From positions 1 through 64,000 of the forward strand of contig JAGXGH010000102.1 in the NCBI GenBank assembly GCA_024636835.1: 64,000 nucleotides of DNA, read 5' to 3'. The number at the start of each line of letters is the position of its first letter. Position 1 is the stretch's first letter. Below the pieces are notes generated by a model. The model was not told where the DNA came from. It was given only the letters and a program-made list of their open reading frames with translations, and searched no databases. Shown in pieces: positions 1 to 7,195 of the stretch. The stretch is from Verrucomicrobiales bacterium (GTDB lineage: Bacteria; Verrucomicrobiota; Verrucomicrobiia; Verrucomicrobiales; SLCJ01). The translations under genes and the position numbers were made by a program.

Positions 1-11
1 AAGATGCTCGA

Positions 12-584
12 TTAAGCTCTGTGGCTGGCTTGGCTGATGCGGTGTATCTTGCATCCTTCCCAACTATACAAAAAAATCGGTAGTACAACCGCAAAATGCG
101 TGAAAACATCTTTTATTGGATTTTTAGATGCGTCAGCCCTGTAACTTTTCGCTATCTTGGGTTGCTTCTCGTCAATGTCTTCGAACAGTGAAACCGTCTT
201 TTCAGATTCCCCGAGCGTTTCATTGATAGAGCTCACATCGTGAAAAAGCTCATGACTCTCCTTGCCATCCAAAAGAGTTTTCATTTTTCGGTCTCTTGTC
301 TCAACGAGCGCTTGCTTAGCTGGCGGATATTTGTCACCCAATTCTTTCCAGTTGCTTAACGCAAAGGAGAGCCTCACGCCATACATCGACGGCTGGTGCT
401 CAAGTGCATGATCGTGAAACCAAATATGTCGCTTGAGTGCCTCTTCATATTTTCCGGCCCTCGTGAGGTCCTTGGTGTCGCTCAAATATTTCTGCATGTC
501 TTCGGCTTGGGTAAGTGACGACATCAGAAGAGTGATCAACGGGAGTATGGTCTTAATTCTTAGCAATGTTAGAAGTGTAGGCAT
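12..584 (-). CDS. Secreted protein of unknown function (190 aa)
   Basis: I do not recognise this family. The frame is open up to 641, but the Met at 584 is the better start because it begins directly with a signal peptide: a hydrophobic stretch (LLTLLRIKTILPLITLLMSS) ending in a plausible signal-peptidase site, TQA-ED. The mature part is hydrophilic and helical, with a short TPR-like phrase (AGKYEEALKRHIWFHDHALE). A second hydrophobic patch near the C-terminus (FAVVLPIFLYSW) may be membrane-associated. The gene runs convergent with nothing visible; its 3' end lies at the window edge. An envelope or periplasmic location is inferred from the signal peptide only. Confidence 0.55.
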   Translation of the reverse strand: MPTLLTLLRIKTILPLITLLMSSLTQAEDMQKYLSDTKDLTRAGKYEEALKRHIWFHDHALEHQPSMYGVRLSFALSNWKELGDKYPPAKQALVETRDRKMKTLLDGKESHELFHDVSSINETLGESEKTVSLFEDIDEKQPKIAKSYRADASKNPIKDVFTHFAVVLPIFLYSWEGCKIHRISQASHRA

Positions 585-664
585 AGGCGAGATGGACTGT
601 CCAGAGCGTAGTGAATCACGTGGTGCGTTCGCCTTTGTCATGGTTGTTAATTGAGCTTGTTGAT

Positions 665-1090
665 TCAGTTGTCTCGATGCCTCACAAACACAGTCATATA
701 CTTGTCAGCTCTGATTCCCATCTCAATCAATCGTTCGATATGCTCTTGTTGGGTTAAATCATCAGGGATCTCTCCTAAGGCGGACTGTATAAATTTGTAA
801 TACTCTGGGGAGCAAGACATGCACATCCAACGATTCTTAGGCCCCTCACCGCGGATATGCGAGAGAGGATCCGGCGCACCTCCGCAAGGAGAACCTCCAC
901 AATAGCGGCAATTTGCGCTCTTGGACTCATTAACAAGCGACGCGACCAACTTCGCTACAAAAGAGTGATCAACTTGAAGGCACTCGTCGCACAAATCGAC
1001 AGTCTCCCCAGTTCCTCCATAGCATATATGGTTCGTAGTTACGCGTGCACCGCATTTACTGCAAAGCGGCCTTTCTTCGCTAGATCTCAT
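665..1090 (-). CDS. Small zinc-ribbon protein, McsA-like N-terminus
   Basis: This is a 141-aa soluble protein with four Cys pairs: C10/C13, C34/C37, C61/C64 (plus C69) and C90/C93. The first two pairs have the layout of the treble-clef fold in the N-terminus of McsA-type proteins (CxxC, about 20 residues, then LCDEC). Two zinc sites are therefore likely. The C-terminal third is helical without a recognisable catalytic motif. No McsB kinase or Clp gene is next to it, so a role in arginine-phosphate quality control is not supported. It could be an adaptor or regulatory zinc protein. The start Met at 1090 is the only reasonable one. Confidence 0.55.
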   Translation of the reverse strand: MRSSEERPLCSKCGARVTTNHICYGGTGETVDLCDECLQVDHSFVAKLVASLVNESKSANCRYCGGSPCGGAPDPLSHIRGEGPKNRWMCMSCSPEYYKFIQSALGEIPDDLTQQEHIERLIEMGIRADKYMTVFVRHRDN

Positions 1091-1295
1091 CTGGTTTTTC
1101 TATTTCTGGCACAACCTAATTGATCACTAATCCCTGACCGGGAGACGCACGTCAATAACATCTTAAGTATTGAAATCATTGAAAGCGATCCAAAAACACA
1201 GCGCGGTCTGAGATTCGCTGCCGCGTTTTTCATCCGCTCTTTTTTCTATTGTGTCGAGCCACGATGTGTCCCCATCAGGCAGTCCAATAATCTTC

Positions 1296-1631
1296 TTATG
1301 TCGATGATACCAGCGGATCACGTCTTATTTCTGGGGATAAGGTATAGCGCATGCACCTCTTCGCAAGCAGTATCCGGCCGCCTCGCTCAATCCCGTATGA
1401 TCTGTAGACTGGAAACAAAGGCGGAATCTCAATCAGCCGACTGTATGCGATCGCCAGTTCGGCGCGCTCTTGCGGTAAAATCCTCTGCAAACGTGTGCCA
1501 AATTGTAGCGAGACTTCATGTAACGCAATTGCCTGCGACGTTCGGTTTTCCACAGTCAGATACTGGCTCGTTGTGCAGCTACACAGCAATACGGCTAAAA
1601 CTGAAAGGAAGGAAATGTGCACTTTGTTCAT
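1296..1631 (-). CDS. Small lipoprotein of unknown function (111 aa)
   Basis: The N-terminus is a type II signal peptide: hydrophobic SFLSVLAVLL followed by a lipobox with the acylated Cys at residue 19 (LCSC). The mature domain of about 90 residues has alternating beta-type segments (LTVENRTSQAIALHEVSLQF) that resemble small immunoglobulin-like or carrier-type lipoprotein domains. No family is recognised. It stands alone between the zinc-ribbon gene and tRNA-Arg. The outer or inner membrane is the likely location. Confidence 0.5.
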   Translation of the reverse strand: MNKVHISFLSVLAVLLCSCTTSQYLTVENRTSQAIALHEVSLQFGTRLQRILPQERAELAIAYSRLIEIPPLFPVYRSYGIERGGRILLAKRCMRYTLSPEIRRDPLVSST

Positions 1632-1711
1632 GGCTACGGGAGGAGCAGAACTTATGACATATGGCTGATTGTAGCCACTTCAGCACTAGATAGAGCCAGC
1701 TACTAAGAATA

Positions 1712-1783
1712 TGCACCCGACAGGAATCGAACCTGTATCTACGGCTTCGGAAACCGCTATTCTATCCGTTGAACTACGGGTGC
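1712..1783 (-). tRNA. tRNA-Arg (anticodon CCG)
   Basis: On the minus strand the acceptor stem GCACCCG pairs with CGGGTGC at the 3' end. The T arm is ACAGG-TTCGATT-CCTGT, and the anticodon stem-loop is GCGGT-TTCCGAA-GCCGT with CCG at the anticodon position. It therefore reads CGG arginine codons. The discriminator base is A and CCA is not encoded in the DNA, so it must be added after transcription; this differs from the tRNA-Ser in the same window, which carries CCA. No D-arm irregularity was seen. Confidence 0.93.
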
Positions 1784-1864
1784 TTCTGTAGGCCTCTAAT
1801 CGAGCATAGACGAATGCCCTGCGCAATGGTTAAAAGAATACACCCCCATCTTCTCCGCTGACAA

Positions 1865-1909
1865 ATTTCTGACAATAATTTGACGGCATTCTGACCACTG
1901 GTCGTCAAA
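1865..1909 (+). promoter_or_regulatory. Possible operator upstream of VWA/two-component operon
   Basis: Two direct copies of TTCTGAC lie exactly 22 bp apart (1867-1873 and 1889-1895), the kind of two-turn spacing used by OmpR-type regulators. The same stretch holds an inverted repeat, TTTGACG (1879-1885) with CGTCAAA (1903-1909), and the 11-bp palindrome GACCACTGGTC (1893-1903). It sits 20-65 bp before the VWA gene. Autoregulation by the response regulator encoded two genes downstream is inferred, not shown. Confidence 0.3.
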
Positions 1910-1929
1910 GATGGGTTTCTATGACGGGT

Positions 1930-3354
1930 ATGAAACAAAAACTACTACCACTACTTCGGATTCCTTTTGTTCGTCATTCACTTACCACGATGACGGCATT
2001 AGCTGCTGTATTCTCAGCCCAAGCGAAATCCGCTCCACCTCTCCGGCTGGAAATCACCAACTCCCACCCGATTCTTGTCACCAACGAGAAAGGGCGAGCG
2101 TTCGTGAAGTTCACCATCACCGGACAAGCGGTGCAACACGACCAAGACCGACGCTCGGTGAACCTTGCACTCGTCCTCGACCGTTCTGGATCGATGGCCG
2201 GAGATAAAATGGTCCACGCAAAGAGCGCCGCCAAGCACGTGATCGACCGTCTTCAGGACGGCGACATTGTTTCGATCTGCGCTTATGACGACGTGGTCAG
2301 CGTCATCGCCTCGGCGACCGAGGTGAACGACTCGACTCGCACCCAGCTCCGCAATATGATCGATGGGATTTCCACCGATGGCAGCACGGCACTATTCGCC
2401 GGAGTGAGCAAAGGTGCGGCTGAGGTGAGAAAGTTCCTCAGTCCCACACGGGTCAACCGCATCATCCTTCTTTCCGATGGGATCGCGAATGTCGGACCAT
2501 CTAGTCCACGCGAACTTGGACAACTTGGCATGTCGCTCGGTGCCGAAGGCATCAGTGTGACGACGATCGGATTGGGTGAAGGCTACAACGAAGACCTGAT
2601 GACCCAGCTCGCCTACAACAGTGATGGCGCGCATTCGGCGATTTTGAATTCGAAGGGGCTCGCAACGGCTTTCGACAGCGAACTCAACTCGATGTTTGCC
2701 GTAGTGGCTCAGAAGATCAACGTGGATATCCAATTGACCGATGGAGTAAAATTCATCCGCGCCTTGGGACGCGATGTGGAAGTGAGTGGCAACGATGTCC
2801 GTGCGCAACTCAACCAAGTCGGTGAGAACCAAGAGAAGTATATCCTTCTTGAAGTGGAAGTGCCTGAGCAATTGGCTGGCCAGGTGGCATCCTGCAACTT
2901 GAACTATGACAGTGTGATCGACGGCGAGAACCGGATGATTTCTGCTGTAGTCGACGTTCAGCGCAGCGCAGATAAGAAGATCGCTAAAGATGCCATCGAA
3001 CAAGACGTCTATAGCGAAGCGGTGACTCAAACCGTCGTCGCAGCCAGTGAGCGTGCTGTCGCTCTTCGCGACAAGGGACAGGTGAAAGAAGCTCAGCAAG
3101 AACTCCTGAAATCAGCTGATGATGCTGCTAGCTACTTGCAAGTGAACGAAAGCTCGCTCAATGAAGGACAAAAGGCGAAGCTCAATGATGTAATTGGTAA
3201 CAACCGCATGAATGCTCCAGCTGTTGCCGATCCTGACGCTTACAAAAACACCCGCAAAGTCATGCGCGCCCAACAATCAGAATGGGTAACCGGCAACTCG
3301 AACGTAATCGAAGAAAAACAGCCAACACCGCCCCAAACCAAGGGCCGCAGATAA
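1930..3354 (+). CDS. Secreted VWA-domain protein
   Basis: The frame opens at 1921, but Met at 1930 directly precedes a basic-hydrophobic signal peptide (to about residue 36) and is preferred. The von Willebrand A domain spans about residues 76-260 and has a full metal-ion-dependent adhesion site: D84-x-S86-x-S88 (LVLDRSGSM), T153 (DGSTALF) and D183 (LLSDG). Metal-dependent protein binding on the outside of the cell is therefore likely. The C-terminal 150 residues are helical with a TPR-like stretch (DKGQVKEAQQELLKSADD). It is the first gene of an operon with a histidine kinase (15-bp gap) and a response regulator, so it may act as the sensory input; that is inference. Confidence 0.85.
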   Translation: MKQKLLPLLRIPFVRHSLTTMTALAAVFSAQAKSAPPLRLEITNSHPILVTNEKGRAFVKFTITGQAVQHDQDRRSVNLALVLDRSGSMAGDKMVHAKSAAKHVIDRLQDGDIVSICAYDDVVSVIASATEVNDSTRTQLRNMIDGISTDGSTALFAGVSKGAAEVRKFLSPTRVNRIILLSDGIANVGPSSPRELGQLGMSLGAEGISVTTIGLGEGYNEDLMTQLAYNSDGAHSAILNSKGLATAFDSELNSMFAVVAQKINVDIQLTDGVKFIRALGRDVEVSGNDVRAQLNQVGENQEKYILLEVEVPEQLAGQVASCNLNYDSVIDGENRMISAVVDVQRSADKKIAKDAIEQDVYSEAVTQTVVAASERAVALRDKGQVKEAQQELLKSADDAASYLQVNESSLNEGQKAKLNDVIGNNRMNAPAVADPDAYKNTRKVMRAQQSEWVTGNSNVIEEKQPTPPQTKGRR

Positions 3355-3369
3355 TTCACCCATCATCTA

Positions 3370-4986
3370 TTGAATCGAAAGTTCACCATACTCTTCACCG
3401 CCATGGTGGTGCTCCCATTGCTCGCAAGCTTCTGGTTTGCGAGCAATGCTGTGCGCACTGCCCGCACAGATTCCTTATCCGCTGCCAGTGTGTTGAGAGA
3501 ACAGCGAACGCGTGATTTCTCGGCTAAAATCAGCACCCGAATGAGAGAACTCGAGCGGGCGCTTTCCGCCGATCTCGACAGGGAATCCGAGAATTCGAAA
3601 CCGTCCGTAAAATCGAAGGAAGCGATCAATCCATGGGCACCGTCATCCTTGAATCCTGAGCGGTTCATCCTCCAGCGTTTTCAGTTTGGAGTGGATGGCG
3701 AGCTTGTAAGCCCGGATATCGATAGCGATGCAGGCCCGCGTATCAATGCATTCATACTCGCCACAGATTCCCTGCGGCGCGATGGACTGGTGCTGGGGCA
3801 AGCACAAAACGAAAACGGCTCAAAAACAGCCGCCGGATGGCACGGGTGGTATCATGATGAGGGATGGCAATTAATCTACTGGAAACGTCGTAGCAGTGGC
3901 GTGATCGACGGCGTGTGGATCAATCGATCGGTATTGATTAGCGATATCATTGGCCAACTTCCAGACACCTCTGCTGCAAGCGATCAAAAGTCGCGTCAGG
4001 CAAGTTTCGATCTGGCCATCAATCAGAGCTACGATGAAGGGGATGTCTATCAACTTGTAGGAGCGTCGGAAACGGCACTTTACCAATGGGGGGACCATTC
4101 CGATGGCTCACCAAGTGCAGAGGTGCATATCGCCTTAGCCGATCCATTGAGCGCTTGGACTTTGCATTGTCTCTATTCCCCACCAACCAACCCATCACTG
4201 TGGGCGCAACGGGGTGCACTGATGATCATTTTGGGCACCGCCTTGTTCTTGGCACTCAGCTATTTCTTCCTCCAGGAACATCGGCAAAAACTCCGCGAGG
4301 CGCAGGACCGCGTCAGTTTCGTCAATCAAGTTTCACACGAACTCAAAACTCCGCTGACGAACATCCAACTCTATTCCGAACTGGCGGCAAACAAGCTCGA
4401 GGGCATCGAAGGCGGAGAACCGGCACAAGGCAATCTTGCCGTGATCAAACACGAAGCGGCGCGGCTTGGACGATTGATCCACAACGTCCTCACCTTCGCC
4501 AGAGATGAAAAAGGCACGCTTACGGTAAACCCAAAGGTCATCGACATCGATCCCCTCGTCGATGAAGTCATCGAATCCTGGCGGCCATCGCTTGAGAACG
4601 CCGGAATCACTATCGAACGCACAGGCAGCGCATCCCAGTGCCGTGCTGATAGCGATGCCATCGAGCAGGTCATCGGCAACCTCATTTCCAACGTGGAAAA
4701 GTATGCCGTTGATGGACAGTGGATCAGCATTGAAACGAGCGAAACCGCAAAGCATGTGGCTATCCGTGTTGCCGATCACGGCCCTGGAATTCCGACCAAC
4801 CAATGCCACGCCATTTTCGACGCCTTCGTACGGCTCGACGACAGAGTGAATGCGAAAGCGGCCGGATCCGGTCTTGGACTGAGCATCGCTCGCCGTCTGA
4901 TCGAACGCCAGAGCGGCGAGATTACCTGTCGTCCTGGAAATCCAGGTTGTGTCTTTGAATTCACCCTACCAAAAGCCCTATCATGA
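3370..4986 (+). CDS. Membrane sensor histidine kinase
   Basis: This 538-aa two-component kinase starts at a TTG codon; no ATG fits before the first membrane segment. Membrane helices lie near residues 6-26 and 280-297 and enclose a periplasmic sensor region of about 250 residues without a named domain. The cytoplasmic part has the H box (SHELKTPLTN, phosphorylated His323), N box (VIGNLISNVEKYA), G1 (VADHGPGIP) and G2 (GSGLGLSIARRL), so all ATP-binding motifs are intact. It lies 15 bp after the VWA gene and overlaps the regulator gene by 4 bp (ATGA), which suggests translational coupling. The sensed signal is unknown. Confidence 0.93.
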   Translation: MNRKFTILFTAMVVLPLLASFWFASNAVRTARTDSLSAASVLREQRTRDFSAKISTRMRELERALSADLDRESENSKPSVKSKEAINPWAPSSLNPERFILQRFQFGVDGELVSPDIDSDAGPRINAFILATDSLRRDGLVLGQAQNENGSKTAAGWHGWYHDEGWQLIYWKRRSSGVIDGVWINRSVLISDIIGQLPDTSAASDQKSRQASFDLAINQSYDEGDVYQLVGASETALYQWGDHSDGSPSAEVHIALADPLSAWTLHCLYSPPTNPSLWAQRGALMIILGTALFLALSYFFLQEHRQKLREAQDRVSFVNQVSHELKTPLTNIQLYSELAANKLEGIEGGEPAQGNLAVIKHEAARLGRLIHNVLTFARDEKGTLTVNPKVIDIDPLVDEVIESWRPSLENAGITIERTGSASQCRADSDAIEQVIGNLISNVEKYAVDGQWISIETSETAKHVAIRVADHGPGIPTNQCHAIFDAFVRLDDRVNAKAAGSGLGLSIARRLIERQSGEITCRPGNPGCVFEFTLPKALS

Positions 4987-5663
4987 AAGTTTTAATCGCA
5001 GAAGACGACCCAAATACCCGCGCTGCCTTGAAGGAAATCCTCTCGCTGGAAGGCTTCGACGCGACAGCTGTGGAGAACGGTGGTGAGGCGATTCAGTGCG
5101 CGGCGCAATCCCGTTTCGATCTTATTTGTTTGGATATCATGATGCCCGACGTCGACGGATTCAGCGCGTGCCGAACGATCCGTAAGTCCGGCGATCAAAC
5201 ACCCATCTTATTCATTTCCGCCAAGAGCGAGGATAACGACCAAGCAGCAGGGCTCGACCTCGGTGCTGATGACTTCATCGTCAAGCCCTTCTCCGTGACC
5301 ACCCTTCTTGCCAGAATCCGTGCGGTGCTGCGACGTGCTCGGATTTCCAATGATTCGACGGCGGAGGATTTCGAACTTGGCGACCTACGCATCATTCCGG
5401 GTGAGCTACGCGCCCTACGTGGTGACACAAGTATCGACCTCAGTCCGCGCGACATTGCCATCCTTTCGATTTTCTCACACCGGCCAGGCAAAGTCATCGA
5501 TCGCGACACCCTGCTCAATGAAGCTTGGGGGCTGAATTATTATCCCAATTCACGCTGCGTCGACCAACACGTCTCGCAACTTCGCAAGCGTATCGAGCAG
5601 GATCCAAAATCCCCACACATCATCAAAACCGTGCACGGTGCCGGATATCGATATGATGTTTAG
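4983..5663 (+). CDS. OmpR/PhoB-family response regulator
   Basis: A receiver domain (residues 1-115) carries the acidic pair EDD near residue 7, phospho-acceptor Asp51 (ICLDIMMPD), the switch Ser/Thr (FISAKS) and Lys in VKPF. It is followed by a winged-helix DNA-binding domain (about residues 125-226; PRDIAILSIF, CVDQHVSQLRKRIE, VHGAGYRYDV). At 226 aa it has the normal length for the family. It is the partner of the kinase just upstream, with overlapping start and stop codons. The targets are unknown; repeats in front of the operon are candidates. Confidence 0.95.
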   Translation: MKVLIAEDDPNTRAALKEILSLEGFDATAVENGGEAIQCAAQSRFDLICLDIMMPDVDGFSACRTIRKSGDQTPILFISAKSEDNDQAAGLDLGADDFIVKPFSVTTLLARIRAVLRRARISNDSTAEDFELGDLRIIPGELRALRGDTSIDLSPRDIAILSIFSHRPGKVIDRDTLLNEAWGLNYYPNSRCVDQHVSQLRKRIEQDPKSPHIIKTVHGAGYRYDV

Positions 5664-5761
5664 GCAATAGGCAGCGGTCCAGGTTCAGAACATAGGTAAC
5701 ACATTAGGTTCAATACATGGGTAACGCCTTGCAGATCGAGAATCGATGATGGTTCTCGATC

Positions 5762-7015
5762 ATGCCTTGGAAAAATACCCACAAAATGAACGAGAAAATT
5801 GAATTCGCAATGAAGTGCCTGACTACCACAAACTTTCGGCAGCTATGCCAAGAGCACGGAATCAGCGCAAAAACCGGTTACAAATGGAAAGAACGATTCA
5901 TCAACAACGGGCTTGAAGGTCTCGAGGATGAAAGCCGACGTCCACAAAGCCACTCGGAGCAACTCTCCGAATCGGTCGTGTGCGAGATGGTCATGCTCAA
6001 GCAGGCTCATCCGCACTGGGGGCCGCGCAAGATTCGCAACCTCTACGAACGGCGGCATCCGGGTGCCACCCCGAGTGAGAGCAGTTTCAAGCGGATCCTG
6101 GAGCGAGCGGGCTTGACCACACCGAGAAGAATTCGCAAGTCAGCCGAAACGGGCAGGCTCACGAGCGGCAAGAAAGCCGAACAATCCAATGACGTTTGGA
6201 CGGTGGATTTCAAAGGCTGGTGGATCGGAACGTGTGGCGCGCGCGTCGAGCCACTCACGGTGCGCGACGAATTCAGCCGTATGTTGCTGGAAATGCGAGC
6301 AGTAAGCAGCAGCAAAACCGAAGTGATCCGCTCGTGCTTCGAGCGACTTTTCGAGATGCACGGCCTGCCTGCGAGCATTCGCAGTGACAATGGGCCGCCG
6401 TTTGCCAGCAGCAACGCGATTCTCGGCTTGAGCCGTCTTTCGGTGTGGTGGCTAGCACTTGGAATCAATCTGGAAAGAGGCCGCCCAGGCTGCCCGCAGG
6501 ACAACGGAGCGCATGAGCGAATGCATCTGGATATCAGCAGGGAATTGCAGGGAGGCAGAATCGGTCGTGATCAAAACGCCTTCGACATCTGGCGGCACGA
6601 ATACAACACCGAACGGCCACACGAAGCGCTGCAAATGAAACGGCCTGCCGAGGTTTATCAACCATCATGCAGGACTTACGAAGGAACCCCAGACCAACTG
6701 GACTACGGCAGTATGGAAACCCGCAAAGTTCATCCGAAAAATGGAACCATTACATTTCGTTCGGAACAAATTAGCCTGAGCGCCGCATTGGCGGGATGGA
6801 ATGTAGGAATCGCGGAACAAGCCGACGGCCAGGTTGAAGTTTGGTTTGCCAGTCTATTATTGGGATGGTTCGACCCTGAAACCAGCTCGTTTCAGCCCTC
6901 TATCCCGGGCCGGAAGGGGGCGGCGGCCGCGGATGCGGTTGATTCCGCTACGCTCCATCAACCGCATCCGCGGGGCCCTCTCTCTAAAGCTGTCCACCCC
7001 ACCCTAAATGTGTAA
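5762..7015 (+). CDS. IS481-family DDE transposase
   Basis: The protein has 417 aa. Residues 10-60 form a helix-turn-helix (FRQLCQEHGISAKTGYKW), followed by a second HTH region and an rve/RNase H-like integrase core. The DDE triad is visible as D149 (WTVDFKG), D209 (IRSDNGPPF) and E252 (NGAHERMH), with the usual closing motif NTERPHEALQ. After the core comes a beta-rich tail ending LLGWFDPET. The last 35 or so residues are low complexity and are encoded over a strong DNA hairpin, so the original protein probably ended a little earlier. The gene looks active. Confidence 0.93.
   Translation: MPWKNTHKMNEKIEFAMKCLTTTNFRQLCQEHGISAKTGYKWKERFINNGLEGLEDESRRPQSHSEQLSESVVCEMVMLKQAHPHWGPRKIRNLYERRHPGATPSESSFKRILERAGLTTPRRIRKSAETGRLTSGKKAEQSNDVWTVDFKGWWIGTCGARVEPLTVRDEFSRMLLEMRAVSSSKTEVIRSCFERLFEMHGLPASIRSDNGPPFASSNAILGLSRLSVWWLALGINLERGRPGCPQDNGAHERMHLDISRELQGGRIGRDQNAFDIWRHEYNTERPHEALQMKRPAEVYQPSCRTYEGTPDQLDYGSMETRKVHPKNGTITFRSEQISLSAALAGWNVGIAEQADGQVEVWFASLLLGWFDPETSSFQPSIPGRKGAAAADAVDSATLHQPHPRGPLSKAVHPTLNV
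6927..6973. repeat. 17-bp perfect hairpin inside the 3' end of the transposase gene
   Basis: The arms 6927-6943 (CCGCGGATGCGGTTGAT) and 6957-6973 are exact inverted copies separated by a 13-base loop (TCCGCTACGCTCC). It lies within the reading frame and encodes the alanine-rich C-terminal extension of the transposase. The loop motif TCCGCTACGCT recurs in the TGTAGCGGC repeats near 37.78 kb (CCGCTACGCT), which suggests that a REP-like element landed in the insertion sequence. It may also act as a 3' mRNA-stabilising structure. Confidence 0.8.
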
Positions 7016-7090
7016 CCCTAACCCGCAAGAGTGTTACCCATGTTCTGACCTATAAGTGTTACCTATGTTCTGACTGCACCCAGCAATTCA

Positions 7091-7195
<105 letters not shown>

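Larger units (their letters stand above)
5685..7073 (+). mobile_element. IS481-type insertion sequence, 1.39 kb, with long terminal inverted repeats
   Basis: The left end (from 5685) starts TCAGAACATAGGTAACAC, and the right end read on the minus strand (from 7073) starts with the same 18 bases. Both ends continue with a second, related copy of the motif (TCA-A-ACATGGGTAAC), so the ends match imperfectly over about 50 bp and each contains a tandem pair of likely transposase sites. Between them lies a single transposase gene. No clear target-site duplication is visible (AGGT before, CTGC after). The insertion lies just 3' of the response regulator gene and does not break any recognisable gene. 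Confidence 0.85.

Noticed and set aside
2392-3099. 235-aa open frame antisense to the VWA gene
   Set aside because: It is a shadow of the VWA coding frame; the VWA protein has clear motifs.
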